The notes: generated by a model not told the origin, from the letters alone. Shown: positions 54,751-63,770, numbered from the stretch's first letter. The stretch is 64,000 nt of DNA from Phycisphaerae bacterium (GCA_017999985.1 JAGNKU010000007.1:62001-126000), one strand, 5' to 3'. Numbers and translations: made by a program.

Positions 54751-54856
54751 ACACAGCGTCCACCGGCGCCGACATCCGGGCGGCGGCCGACCCCCATCCG
54801 ACTCGGCCCCGGGACAGCGCGTGCGCTGCCGCGGGCGTCGCAACCGGCTACGGAAA

Positions 54857-54941
54857 CGGAGAGGATGGGATTCGAACCCATGGAACCTTGCGGTTCACCG
54901 GTTTTCAAGACCGGCGCCTTGAGCCACTCGGCCACCTCTCC
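54857..54941 (-). tRNA. tRNA-Ser (UGA)
   Basis: The minus strand has acceptor GGAGAGG/CCTCTCC with discriminator G, anticodon loop CTTGAAA giving UGA, a long variable arm as expected for class II, and a T arm with TTCGAAT. It reads UCA-family serine codons. CCA is not encoded. Confidence 0.96.
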
Positions 54942-55339
54942 ATGGACGCTTGCGGAACTGCACTCACCCGTTGTCCCACGGGGGGCAACTTCCCACGGCG
55001 AAGGCCACGCTCGCGGGACGAGGTCGCAAGTCCCGTCGGGCTCCACAAGCAAACGCTCCCCAGGGGGAGCACCGGGCGCATTCTATGGCTCCTGCACCGT
55101 TCCTTCCACGGGAGCGGAGCAGCATAGGTACTGCCCGCGGCCCCGCAGCTTGCCGGGACGCGCGATGCACAACGAGATCAACTCGCTTGGAGATCGGGGC
55201 AAAAACCGCTGACAACACGCACACCGCGCGACGACGCAACGTTGTTCCCTCTGCCGGGCCGGCCACACGGGCAAACGCGCAGATGAACGCCTCCCCCGCG
55301 GCAACGCCTGGCGGACTCGCCCCGGTGACCGGTACGGGG
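54942..55339. other. Intergenic region upstream of tRNA-Ser
   Basis: No coding frame is convincing in these 398 nt. A TAGAAT on the minus strand (55080-55085) could be a -10 for the tRNA, with a weak -35 (TGGAAG, 55103-55108). A small GCTCCCC/GGGGAGC-type hairpin lies at about 55054-55070. Confidence 0.4.
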
Positions 55340-58051
55340 TCACGCGGCAAGCGCACGCCGCCGCCAGTACCACGACGCCTTGTGCAGTTCCATCACCACC
55401 AGCAACGTGCACGCCAGCAGCAGCAGGAAGCCCCATGTCGGCGCCGTGATCGGTTCGGTATGCAGGACCTTCTGCCCGAGCGGGAGATAGAGCATGCCGA
55501 TGTGCAGCAATTGGGCCAGCACCACGCCTCCCAGCAGCAGCGGATTGCTCAGCGGCGACATGCTCAAGGCGGACTTCGTCTCCGAGCGACAATTGGCCAC
55601 GTGCACGTTTTCCAGCAGCACCATCAGCATGAGCAGCACGTTGCGCGCCGAGTACTCGTCCATCCTGGCGACTTCGACCAGGTAGTAGAACATGCCGAAC
55701 GCAACGACCGCCATCACGAGTGCCGCCACGACGGTGCGTTCCAGCATGAGCCGGTTGAAGACGGGCTCACGCGGCGGGCGCGGCTTGCGCCGCAGGGCGT
55801 CACCCTCGCCGGGCTCAAACGCCAGGGCGACGTCCTGGATGCCGTTGGTCACGAGATTCAGCCACAGGATCTGCGCCGGCAGCAGCGGCAATGGCAGGCC
55901 GGTCAATAGCGCGGTGCCCAGCAGCAGTACTTCGGCCACGCCCGTGGAAATCAGCAGGTAGATGACCTTGCGGACGTTGTCGTAGGCAATGCGACCTTCC
56001 TCGACGCCGGCCACGATGGTGGCAAAGTTGTCGTCGGTGATAACAAGCTCGGCGGCTTCGCGGGCGACATCCGTTCCGGCCTTGCCCATCGCCACGCCGA
56101 TGTTGGCCTTGCGGAGGGCCGGGGCGTCATTCACGCCGTCGCCGGTGACCGCAACATAGTGCCCGGCCGCCTGCGCAGCTTCGACCAGCTCGAGTTTCTG
56201 GCGCGGCGCGACGCGTGCGAAGACACGGGTGGTGCGGACGAGGTCCGCCAGTGCCTCCGGGGGTTTGTCCATCATGTCGGCGCCGGACACGACCTGGTTG
56301 GGATCGGTGGCCATGCCAAGCTCGCGCGCGATCGCCAGAGCGGTCACTGGATGGTCACCGGTGATCATCCGCACTTCGATCCCCGCGGTCCGGCAAGACG
56401 CCACCGCCTCCGGCACACCCGGGCGGAGCGGGTCGATCATACCGGCCAGGCCGAGGCAGCGCAGCCCCTGCGGCTCGTCGGGCAGTCGGCTGGGATCGAA
56501 CGCGGACCCCGCGTCGCCTGCGGCCAGGGCCAGCACGCGATATCCGTTGGCAGCCATCTCCTCGGCCGCAGCCAAGAGCACCGCCCGCTGATCGGGGGCG
56601 TCTTGCCAGGCACACATGCCGAGCACGCGTTCCGGCGCACCTTTCGCAAACACCCGCGTCCGCTCACCTTCACGGTGATAGGATGCGGCGAACTGGCGCT
56701 CCGATTCGAAGGGAATGTCTGCCGCCTTGGGAAACGCCCGCATCGCCGCGCCCGGATCGCGCCCCAGCTTGTGCGCCAGCGCCAGCAGCGCGAGATCGGT
56801 CGGGTCGCCACGCCAGACCCACGTCCCGTCCCGTTGATGCAGGTCGGCTTCGTTGCACAGCGCCCCGGCCAGCGCCAGTTCAGTCAACTGATGCTCCGGC
56901 GCGATCGTGACGGCCTCGCCGGCGGCGCGGATTTCACCTACCGGGGCGAACCCTTCCCCCGTGACCTCGAACACCGCCCCATCGACCAGGCGCACCTCGC
57001 GCACGGTGATCTCGTTGCAGGTCAGCGTTCCGGTCTTGTCGCTGGCGATCATCGTGCAACTGCCCAACCCCTCCACCGCCGCCAGGCGGCGCACAACAAC
57101 CCCCCGCCGGGCCATCCGCGTCGTGGCTACCGCCAGGGCCACGGTCATGGCCACCGGCAGTCCCTCGGGGATCGCGGAGACCGCGAGCGCGACCGAGAAC
57201 ATGAACATGTCCGCGAGTCCATACCCGCGCACGAATACGCCCAGCGCCCCCACGACCACGACCGCCGCGAGGATGGCTACGGCGATCAGGTGCGTGAAAT
57301 GCTCCATGCGCTCGATCAGCGGCGGTTTGCCGCCCACCGCGCCCATCACATCCAGCGCCAGTTGGCCTACCGCCGTCTGCGGCCCGGTGGCGACGACCAC
57401 GCCTCGACCGCGCCCCCGAATCACCGTCGCGCCCGCGAAAGCCATGTTCAACCGGTCCCCCATCGGCGTGTTTGGCTCACCCGACCAGCCCGCATCCTTC
57501 TGCACGGGCAGGGATTCACCGGTCAGCAGGGATTCGTCGATCTCCAGCCCCTGCGACGCAAGCAGGCGCAAGTCGCTGGGCACCCGGTTCCCCGACTCCA
57601 GCCACACCATGTCACCGGGCACGATCTGCTCAGCATCGATTTCCCCCGTTTCGCCGTCACGCACGACGGCCGCGCGAATCCGCAGGAGCTTCTGCAAGGC
57701 CCGGCTGCTCTGCTCGGCGCGCCATTCCTGATAACCGCCGATCGCCGCATTCAGGACCAGCACCGCGGCGATGAACGCCGCATCAGTGAATTCGCCGATG
57801 GCAATGCAGACCAGCGCAGCCACGCCCAGGATGTAGATGAGCGGGTTCTGAAACTGGCGGAGCACGATCTCCCACGGGGTCGGTGGGGGCTTGTGCGGCA
57901 GCTCGTTTGGTCCGAACTGCTGCAGCCGCCGCGCAGCCTCGCGCGCGCTCAGGCCCGCTTCGGTGGCCTCGACTGCTGCGAGCACGTCGGCCGGCGGCAA
58001 CGCATGCCACGACGGCGCAGAGGGGGTACGTGCCGGACCTTCAGTTCCCAT
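55340..58051 (-). CDS. P2-type cation-transporting ATPase (calcium-pump-like)
   Basis: The 903-residue pump has TGES near 177-180 (actuator domain), PEGLP at 295-299 (M4 cation site), the phosphorylation motif DKTGTL at Asp338, a nucleotide-binding domain with KGAPERVL, and GDGVNDAPAL in the hinge. M6 reads NLVTNGIQD, with the Asn/Asp arrangement of P2A calcium and related P2 pumps, and the N-terminal domain resembles that of Ca2+-ATPases (EAARRLQQFGPNELP). It probably exports Ca2+ or another divalent ion. A GGAG lies before the ATG. It is downstream of a universal stress protein gene on the same strand, 54 nt apart, suggesting one operon. Confidence 0.94.
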   Translation of the reverse strand: MGTEGPARTPSAPSWHALPPADVLAAVEATEAGLSAREAARRLQQFGPNELPHKPPPTPWEIVLRQFQNPLIYILGVAALVCIAIGEFTDAAFIAAVLVLNAAIGGYQEWRAEQSSRALQKLLRIRAAVVRDGETGEIDAEQIVPGDMVWLESGNRVPSDLRLLASQGLEIDESLLTGESLPVQKDAGWSGEPNTPMGDRLNMAFAGATVIRGRGRGVVVATGPQTAVGQLALDVMGAVGGKPPLIERMEHFTHLIAVAILAAVVVVGALGVFVRGYGLADMFMFSVALAVSAIPEGLPVAMTVALAVATTRMARRGVVVRRLAAVEGLGSCTMIASDKTGTLTCNEITVREVRLVDGAVFEVTGEGFAPVGEIRAAGEAVTIAPEHQLTELALAGALCNEADLHQRDGTWVWRGDPTDLALLALAHKLGRDPGAAMRAFPKAADIPFESERQFAASYHREGERTRVFAKGAPERVLGMCAWQDAPDQRAVLLAAAEEMAANGYRVLALAAGDAGSAFDPSRLPDEPQGLRCLGLAGMIDPLRPGVPEAVASCRTAGIEVRMITGDHPVTALAIARELGMATDPNQVVSGADMMDKPPEALADLVRTTRVFARVAPRQKLELVEAAQAAGHYVAVTGDGVNDAPALRKANIGVAMGKAGTDVAREAAELVITDDNFATIVAGVEEGRIAYDNVRKVIYLLISTGVAEVLLLGTALLTGLPLPLLPAQILWLNLVTNGIQDVALAFEPGEGDALRRKPRPPREPVFNRLMLERTVVAALVMAVVAFGMFYYLVEVARMDEYSARNVLLMLMVLLENVHVANCRSETKSALSMSPLSNPLLLGGVVLAQLLHIGMLYLPLGQKVLHTEPITAPTWGFLLLLACTLLVVMELHKASWYWRRRALAA

Positions 58052-58105
58052 GATGTCCGCTCCATTGTCGGGGGGCCGTGATATCGGCGGTGCCGCGTCA
58101 CACCG

Positions 58106-59005
58106 CTATCCGGGCTCCTGGAACTGAGCCAGCACCGCATCAAGGAATCGAAAGGTCTCTCCCTTGCGCTTGACCAGGAGCACCGGCAGCGGCGCATTGA
58201 GCAGGACTCGTTCGGTGGTGCCGCCGAGCAGCGCGATGGCCGGCAAGGTGGCCCCGCGGCTACCGATCACGATCGCGTCCATGTGCCGGGCCGCGGCCAA
58301 GTCGTAGGCCGCCGCGGAGATGTTCAGCGAACACGTGTAGACGACCTCGAAATCGACGCCGGTGGTATCCACGTCCGCGAGGAACGCCTCGATCTGCTCC
58401 CTCTGCACCGCTTCGCGGTGCCGCTGGGCCTGGTCCAGGCTCATCCCCTCGTAGCGATAGCCATAGGCGACACCATATACCGACTGGACCACCACCTGGG
58501 GCTTGCCGACCCCGGCCCTGGCGAGGTGCAACGCCGTCTCTAGCGCCATGCGCGAATGCGCCGAACCGTCCACCAGGACGAGCAGGCGACTCAGATGCGC
58601 ATGCGCGCCGACGGGCGCCACCAGCACGTCGCAGGGCGTCTTGCGGGCCAGCCGGTAGAACGCCGTGCCCACGCCGAGCTGATCATTCGGCAGGCGCCGG
58701 CCGACGACCAGCAGATCCAGATCCCGGTCCCGCGCGGTTCGCAGTATCTCCGGCAATCCGGTCGCCGCGGAAACGTGTATCTGCGCGCCCCCGGCCACGT
58801 CCGCCGGAAGCACTTCGAGCAGCCGGTGACGAATCGCATCCGCGTCTGGCGCCGGCCGCGCGGCCGCGTCTTCGATGCCACGCACGTGTATGCAGTGGAT
58901 CGACTCGGGCCTGGTGAGCCGTGCCAGGAGGCCCGCGAACGCCAGAGCCTCGTTGTCGCCCGGTTCATCGTTCAGATACATGCCGAGTTTTCGCAGGCGC
59001 TCCAT
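58106..59005 (-). CDS. Tandem universal stress protein (UspA family)
   Basis: Two Usp-like domains are fused in 299 residues. The second carries the clearer nucleotide-binding end (VIGSRGATLPAIALLGGTTERVL, followed by APLPVLLVKR); the first has VVGRRLPNDQLGVGTAFYRLARKTPCDVLVAPV. Such proteins bind ATP or act in stress resistance. The ATG at 59005 follows GAGGTG by 7 nt, which fixes the start. The gene sits 54 nt upstream of the P-type ATPase, an arrangement seen in many bacteria that suggests stress-linked ion transport. It is divergent from the next membrane protein gene. Confidence 0.9.
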   Translation of the reverse strand: MERLRKLGMYLNDEPGDNEALAFAGLLARLTRPESIHCIHVRGIEDAAARPAPDADAIRHRLLEVLPADVAGGAQIHVSAATGLPEILRTARDRDLDLLVVGRRLPNDQLGVGTAFYRLARKTPCDVLVAPVGAHAHLSRLLVLVDGSAHSRMALETALHLARAGVGKPQVVVQSVYGVAYGYRYEGMSLDQAQRHREAVQREQIEAFLADVDTTGVDFEVVYTCSLNISAAAYDLAAARHMDAIVIGSRGATLPAIALLGGTTERVLLNAPLPVLLVKRKGETFRFLDAVLAQFQEPG

Positions 59006-59372
59006 GGCCGCACCTCTACTGATCCATACGCGTCGACGTGTCTTTGCGCTGCCTGCCCGCCATCTTACGGGCCACGCGCGCCCCGTACAAGAATGCGGGC
59101 ACTGCGCTCCATGCCGGCGCGTTTGCGAATTCGGCGCGGTGGCCGCGATGTGCCACTTCCTCCGCGGCGACGCGCGCCGCGCGCCTGGCCCGCACCACCC
59201 GGCGCGCCACGACGGGGCGTGGCGAGACCGACACGCAGCCGGGGCGCCCCGCGGCGACGGGCGGAGGCGCGGGGCGTATGATGGGCACCCGTACACGCGA
59301 GCCCCGGCATGTGCGCGCGAAGACTGCCAGCGCCGCGGCCGCGTCGGCCAGGAACAGCCCTGCTGATCCGCA
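59006..59372. other. Divergent intergenic region
   Basis: This 367-nt gap separates the Usp gene from a membrane protein gene on the other strand. A TATGAT (59277-59282) may be the -10 of the rightward gene; no -35 fits. No repeat or RNA was recognised. Confidence 0.35.
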
Positions 59373-60101
59373 ATGCTCATGGTGTCGCCGCCGAACACAG
59401 ACCGGACTTCCCAGCCGCCGCCGCCACCCGCCGGCACCAGCAAAGGCGCTGCGCGCATCCACCGCCTCGTCCTCGTCGCCCTGCAGTGCATCATGGGGCT
59501 CGGGTTGGCGGGGGCGCTCGCTGAGCAACAGTGGCTCAACGCACTGGTGGTGTTGGCAATCATGCTGCTCACGCTGGTGCCCGCGGCGCTCGGGCGGCGG
59601 CTGCAGGTGCTGGACATCCCGGCCGAATTCGAGGTGCTGGCAGTCGTATTCGTGTTCGCGGCGCTCTTCCTGGGCGAAGTCCGCGGCTACTACGCGCGTT
59701 TCTGGTGGTGGGACATCGCCCTGCACACGACCTCTGGGTTGCTGCTCGGCATCCTCGGGTTCCTGCTGATCTACGTGCTTAATGCCAGCGAACGCATCGA
59801 TCTGCACATGCGTCCACGTTTCGTGGCGCTGTTCGCATTCGTGTTCGCCGTAGCGGTCGGGGCGTTGTGGGAGATCTTCGAGTTCGGCATGGACCGGCTC
59901 TTCGGCACGAACATGCAGAAGCCGATGTTCGACGACCCGTCCGGGCTGACTGACACGATGTGGGACCTGGTCGTGGACACGCTGGGCGCCGCGGCCATCA
60001 GCGGGCTAGGCTGGTGGTTCATGCACCGCCAGACCCGCTCGTTCATCCACGTGTGGATCCGCAAGTTCATCGCACGCAATCCGCGCCTCTTCCGAGCCTG
60101 A
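59373..60101 (+). CDS. Polytopic membrane protein, DUF2238/YjdF-like
   Basis: The 242-residue protein has about six hydrophobic helices. Between them are conserved-looking polar motifs: WWDIALHTTSGLLLG, ALWEIFEFGMDRLFG and LTDTMWDLVVDTLGA. This pattern of histidine, Trp-Glu and Asp residues near helix ends is like the DUF2238/YjdF membrane family. The function of that family is not established; it may be a metal- or lipid-related membrane enzyme. A proline-rich N-terminal tail precedes the first helix. No Shine-Dalgarno is clear, so the ATG at 59373 or 59379 is possible. Confidence 0.8.
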   Translation: MLMVSPPNTDRTSQPPPPPAGTSKGAARIHRLVLVALQCIMGLGLAGALAEQQWLNALVVLAIMLLTLVPAALGRRLQVLDIPAEFEVLAVVFVFAALFLGEVRGYYARFWWWDIALHTTSGLLLGILGFLLIYVLNASERIDLHMRPRFVALFAFVFAVAVGALWEIFEFGMDRLFGTNMQKPMFDDPSGLTDTMWDLVVDTLGAAAISGLGWWFMHRQTRSFIHVWIRKFIARNPRLFRA

Positions 60102-60127
60102 TGCGCCACGTGACGGGGCGGCGCCGC

Positions 60128-60155
60128 TTGACTTCGCGCACCGCACGCCTACGAT
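60128..60155 (+). promoter_or_regulatory. Promoter candidate for the second PEP-CTERM gene
   Basis: TTGACT (60128-60133) and TACGAT (60150-60155) are spaced by 16 nt. Transcription from here would leave about 125 nt before the start codon. Confidence 0.45.
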
Positions 60156-60285
60156 CCCACAGCAGGTCGGTTTCGGGCCGGCCACAGGAAAGATGCAGGT
60201 GGCGTTGACAACGGAGACCGCGTGGACCGCGCGTCCAGGCCGGCTCCAGCCGCCAATGCCGCCGGACAGCGCGAAAGGGAAGATC

Positions 60286-60939
60286 ATGATGAACAGGAGT
60301 TCAAGGGCCGGGTTGTCGATGGTTGGGGTCCTCGCTGCCGCCAGCGTAGCCTGGGCGGCTGTGCCGGGCACCGTCGCGACCTTCGACACGGACGAGGATG
60401 GGTTCGTCGGCAGCACGATCGCCACCGTGCAGATCTATGCGGCCAGCGGGGGCAACCCCGACGGACACGTGCAAATCCGCAAGGATCTCACGCCGGGGTT
60501 CGACATCGGCACCCAGAACAGCGTGTGGCCGGAGTTCCTGGGCGACTACGCGGCGGCCGGCGTGACGGGCGGCGGGTTTGACCTGAACGTGTTCAATACG
60601 ACGCTGGACTCGGCCCAACTCCGCTTTCGGCGCAATGTCGCCGAAAACGGCTGGTACTTCGACTTCGGGGCGGTCGCGCCCAACAACAACCTGTGGGCCT
60701 CGTACGACGTCGCGTTCGATCCGACCTGGAGCGATGCCAACGCGCTCGCGAACGGCTGGACCCAGGAGCCGCTCAGCCCAAGCTTCGCCGACCTGATGGC
60801 GTCCGTGGGCTGGCTGGAAGTGCGTCTGATCAACGAGGCCAGCTTGATCGCGGGTGTCGACAACGTGCGGATCGTCCCCGAGCCGACCACGCTGGGCCTC
60901 GTGCTCGCGGGCTGCGCTGCCCTCCGCCGCCGGCGCTAA
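60286..60939 (+). CDS. PEP-CTERM sorting-domain exported protein
   Basis: Two ATGs (60286 and 60289) follow AAGGGAAG. A signal peptide (MVGVLAAASVAWA) precedes a beta-rich, Asn/Gly/Asp-rich body, including TFDTDEDGFVG and DNVRIVPEP. The end, VPEPTTLGLVLAGCAALRRRR, is a canonical PEP-CTERM: PEP, hydrophobic helix, arginine tail. The body resembles small extracellular lectin-like or laminin-G-like domains in being a single beta sandwich, but this is a guess. At about 217 residues it is typical. Exosortase would process it; none is encoded in this window. Confidence 0.9.
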   Translation: MMNRSSRAGLSMVGVLAAASVAWAAVPGTVATFDTDEDGFVGSTIATVQIYAASGGNPDGHVQIRKDLTPGFDIGTQNSVWPEFLGDYAAAGVTGGGFDLNVFNTTLDSAQLRFRRNVAENGWYFDFGAVAPNNNLWASYDVAFDPTWSDANALANGWTQEPLSPSFADLMASVGWLEVRLINEASLIAGVDNVRIVPEPTTLGLVLAGCAALRRRR

Positions 60940-61007
60940 TCGCCCAAGCTGCCTGTGCGGACGACCGCCGAACGCCGCAAAACACGCGTTCGGCGGCGTT
61001 CGCGCGC

Positions 61008-62699
61008 TTAGATCTTTTCGTTCACGAGCACCAGGATCTCACGCTCCTTCTCGATCGCTTTCCGCTCGATCTCCGCCCCCCGCGCGAGTGTGTCGTTCAC
61101 AAACATCTTGTCCTCCAGGCTCGCGCAGTTGATCTTCACGTTCAGGTACGCCCCCAGCACGGCAGTCCGGGCACACAACGCCCCGACGCCCGCGTCCGAC
61201 ACCGAGTTCGGGTTGCCGATCTCCGCCATCGCCTGGATCACGTCCATCGCCGCCAGCGCCGTCTGCATCACCTTGAACGGCACCAGAATCGCTCCCTTCG
61301 TCGCCTCCTGAATCGTTTGCTTGCGCGCCGCCTTCTCGGCCTCCGTGCCCTTCGGCAAGCTGAATGCGTCCATGATCTTGTTGAACGCCAGCGTGTCCTC
61401 GTCCACCAGCCGCAGCAGCTCGACATAGTGCGCCTTGCCTTTTTCTGCCCAGTCGGAGAACTCCTCCCAGCGCTCGTCCCAGCCGCGCTTGTGCGACGAC
61501 AGGTTCGCCACCATCGTGGCCAGCGCCGCCCCCAGCGCCCCCACCGCCGCCGAGATCGACCCGCCGCCCGGCGCCGGCGATTCCGACGCCGTCTCCTCCA
61601 CGAACCCCACCACGGTCCGATCCACCAGCTTCTTTGCCGGCTTGGACCGCGCCGCGATCGCGTATTCGATGATCTTCTCTTCGGGCTTGAACGGATACAG
61701 ATCATCCAGCCCCAGCGATTTGACCGCGATCTTGATCAGCTCCTGGTCGGATACCCCGACCGACCGCTGCTGCTTCTTAAGGAAATACCGCCCCGCATCC
61801 AGCATCGCCCGCAGGGGTATCAGCCCGACCAGCTCCGAGCCCGTCACGCGAATGCCACGCTCCGCCGCCTTCCGGCAGCACTCATCGAACGCGACATGTA
61901 CCGGCGTCACGCTGATATTCGTGAGGTTGATCGATATCTGCGCGATGCCGTACTCCTCGATAAACCAGCCGATCGCCTTCACGCACTTCAGTGTGCCGGG
62001 GATCATCACCGGTTGGCCGTTGGCGTCGCGGACGATCTTGCCCGTCAGCGGGTCGCCCTCGCGCTTCTCGCGGCCCTTCTCGCGAATATCGAACGCGATC
62101 GCATTCGCCCGCCGGGTCGAGGTCGTGTTCAGGTTGACGTTGTACGCGACGAGGAAATCGCGCGCCCCGACGGCCGTCGCGCCGCTCTTCGGATTGAACG
62201 TCGCCGGCCCGAAGTCGGGCTTCCATTCCGGACTTGCCAGCCGGTCCTTCAGGCCCTCGTACTCACCGGCCCGCACCGTCGCGAGGTTCCGCCGCTGCTC
62301 GCTCAGGGCCGCGTTTTCGTAGCAGAACACGGTGATGCCCAGCTCGTCGCCCAGCCGCTGCGCGAGCTTGCGGGCGTAGACGACGGTCTCCTCCATCGTG
62401 ATGTTCGCGACGGGGACCAGCGGGCAGACGTCGGTCGCGCCGAACCGCGGATGAGCGCCTTTGTGCTTGCGCATGTCGATCAGCTCGGACGCCTTGCGCA
62501 CCGCGCGCACCGCGGCCTCCAGCACCGGCTCCGGCGGACCGACGAACGTGACCACCGTGCGGTTGGTGGCCTGGCCGGGATCGACGTCGAGCAGCTTCAC
62601 GCCCTCGACCGTCTCGATCTGGTCGGTGATCTGCCTGATGACGGCCGGATCGCGCCCTTCGCTGAAATTCGGTACGCACTCGATCAACTGGTTGCTCAT
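61008..62699 (-). CDS. ftcD: Bifunctional glutamate formimidoyltransferase / formimidoyltetrahydrofolate cyclodeaminase
   Basis: Residues 1 to about 330 form the formimidoyltransferase half (LIECVPNFSEGRD at the start, HPRFGATDVCPL, and YNVNLNT). Residues from about 350 form the cyclodeaminase half, with SESPAPGGGSISAAVGALGAALATM and GVGALCARTAVLGAYLNVKIN. The protein passes the formimino group from formiminoglutamate to tetrahydrofolate, releases ammonia and yields 5,10-methenyl-THF, the last steps of histidine breakdown. At 563 residues it matches the fused form. The ATG at 62699 has GAGGAAC about 10 nt upstream. No hut genes are adjacent. Confidence 0.95.
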   Translation of the reverse strand: MSNQLIECVPNFSEGRDPAVIRQITDQIETVEGVKLLDVDPGQATNRTVVTFVGPPEPVLEAAVRAVRKASELIDMRKHKGAHPRFGATDVCPLVPVANITMEETVVYARKLAQRLGDELGITVFCYENAALSEQRRNLATVRAGEYEGLKDRLASPEWKPDFGPATFNPKSGATAVGARDFLVAYNVNLNTTSTRRANAIAFDIREKGREKREGDPLTGKIVRDANGQPVMIPGTLKCVKAIGWFIEEYGIAQISINLTNISVTPVHVAFDECCRKAAERGIRVTGSELVGLIPLRAMLDAGRYFLKKQQRSVGVSDQELIKIAVKSLGLDDLYPFKPEEKIIEYAIAARSKPAKKLVDRTVVGFVEETASESPAPGGGSISAAVGALGAALATMVANLSSHKRGWDERWEEFSDWAEKGKAHYVELLRLVDEDTLAFNKIMDAFSLPKGTEAEKAARKQTIQEATKGAILVPFKVMQTALAAMDVIQAMAEIGNPNSVSDAGVGALCARTAVLGAYLNVKINCASLEDKMFVNDTLARGAEIERKAIEKEREILVLVNEKI

Positions 62700-62729
62700 C
62701 GCACGCTGTTCCTCATGTCCACTGTGTGC

Positions 62730-62747
62730 CACTGCTCTTGAGCAGTG
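62730..62747. repeat. Palindrome CACTGCTC-TT-GAGCAGTG, copy 1
   Basis: A perfect 8-bp inverted repeat with a 2-nt centre. A second copy with a different centre lies 46 nt away. Confidence 0.75.
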
Positions 62748-62792
62748 TTCCTCGGAACCCGCTCGCTTGCGCTCGGGGCTCTGATTGCGCGC

Positions 62793-62810
62793 CACTGCTC
62801 CAGAGCAGTG
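62793..62810. repeat. Palindrome CACTGCTC-CA-GAGCAGTG, copy 2
   Basis: Identical arms to copy 1. The sequence between the two copies contains a third short symmetry (CCGCTCGCTTGCGCTCGG). Confidence 0.75.
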
Positions 62811-62830
62811 CCACAAGTCCACCCGATACC

Positions 62831-63667
62831 CTATGTCACGTCGCGCCGCGCGCGAGCCTCCGCCCGGCGTTGCTCGTACACTTCCTCGCACTCCGGCGGA
62901 CGCAGGTACGCCGGCACAATCTCGTCCGGGCTGCAGAATCGCCCAGCCGCGGCCAAGCGTCGCCCGATCGCGAGCACTTCCCGCGCATCGGGCTCCCAGA
63001 ATTCCTCTGGCAGCACGTCCAGCCCTGCCAGCAGGTCCCGGCACGCCGGCACGCCGTCGCCCAACACCACGCCGGGGCGCTCCAATGTCGCCAGCCACGC
63101 CGGCGCAGCGTGCAGACCGGCGTCCGCGATCACGCGCAGCCCGACAGCGCCGATCCCTCCAAAGGAGGAGCCAGCCTCACTCCCTCTCCCTACCAGGGCG
63201 GGGCCAGCCTCAACCCCCCTCCCTTCCAGGGAGGGGCCGGGGGAGGGTTCTTCCGCCCGGGGGGCGCGTTCATACACCGCGCCAAACACCTGCCCGCGCC
63301 GGGCGTCGCGCAGCACGACGATCCGCCCCGCGACATCCGCCCGGCGAAGCACATTGCGCGCGATCGCCTCCAGCGTCGGCACGCCAACCACGCGGCTGCC
63401 GATGGCCGATTGCCACATCCGCGCCAAGGTCGCCGCCACGCGCAGGCCCGTGAAACTCCCCGGCCCCTGCGAGAAGCAGACCACGCCGACGTCGCGCGGC
63501 CGACAGCCCACCTCGGTGAGCAGCTCGCGGACCACGGGCAGCAACTCGGTGGTGTGCCGGCGGTCCGCGGAAAGCGGACGATACGCCATCACATCCGGGC
63601 CGCGACCCAGCGCCACGCTGCCATGTCGGCTGGAGGTCTCGAGCGCGAGCAGCCACGCGTCGTGCAT
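62831..63667 (-). CDS. tsaB: TsaB, tRNA threonylcarbamoyladenosine biosynthesis protein
   Basis: The protein has the TsaB landmarks: LLALETSSRHGSVAL at the N-terminus (ASKHA fold), VCFSQGPGSFTGLRVA, and GVPTLEAIA. TsaB partners TsaD and TsaE to make t6A on ANN-decoding tRNAs. The start at 63667 follows TAAAAT by 6 nt with no Shine-Dalgarno. At 278 residues it is about 40 longer than usual. The surplus is a low-complexity insertion at about residues 139-172, encoded by palindromic repeat DNA, directly after GQVFGAVYERAPRA. The insertion is in frame, so the protein may still fold. Confidence 0.93.
   Translation of the reverse strand: MHDAWLLALETSSRHGSVALGRGPDVMAYRPLSADRRHTTELLPVVRELLTEVGCRPRDVGVVCFSQGPGSFTGLRVAATLARMWQSAIGSRVVGVPTLEAIARNVLRRADVAGRIVVLRDARRGQVFGAVYERAPRAEEPSPGPSLEGRGVEAGPALVGRGSEAGSSFGGIGAVGLRVIADAGLHAAPAWLATLERPGVVLGDGVPACRDLLAGLDVLPEEFWEPDAREVLAIGRRLAAAGRFCSPDEIVPAYLRPPECEEVYEQRRAEARARRDVT
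63151..63255. repeat. In-frame palindromic repeat insertion in tsaB
   Basis: The stretch contains CCCCTCCC/GGGAGGGG, CCTCCTTTGGAGG and related symmetries, plus two copies of GAGGCTGGC on the coding strand. It encodes P, G, E, S and A residues. It resembles the GGAGGG/CCCTCC repeats at 2641-2745 and 19266-19282. Confidence 0.7.
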
Positions 63668-63673
63668 CGGGTC

Positions 63674-63679
63674 ATTTTA
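63674..63679 (-). promoter_or_regulatory. -10 box 6 nt before the tsaB start (leaderless mRNA candidate)
   Basis: TAAAAT, GACCCG and ATG in order on the minus strand are identical to the mutM start context at 21000-21014. Confidence 0.55.
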
Positions 63680-63702
63680 ACGAGGGGGGCGGAAGAAGGC
63701 AC

Positions 63703-63770
63703 GGAGGGAGGGGATCAAGGGAGCGAGGGATCAAGGGATCAAGGGAGCGAGGGAGTGACGGGATGAAGGG
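63703..63770. repeat. Tandem GGGATCAA/GGGAGCGA repeats
   Basis: Imperfect direct repeats of 8-9 nt (GGGATCAAG, GGGAGCGAG) run for about 65 nt upstream of tsaB. Confidence 0.7.

Noticed and set aside
56159-58081. A 640-residue frame antisense to the P-type ATPase
   Set aside because: No motifs; the ATPase signature motifs are all on the minus strand.
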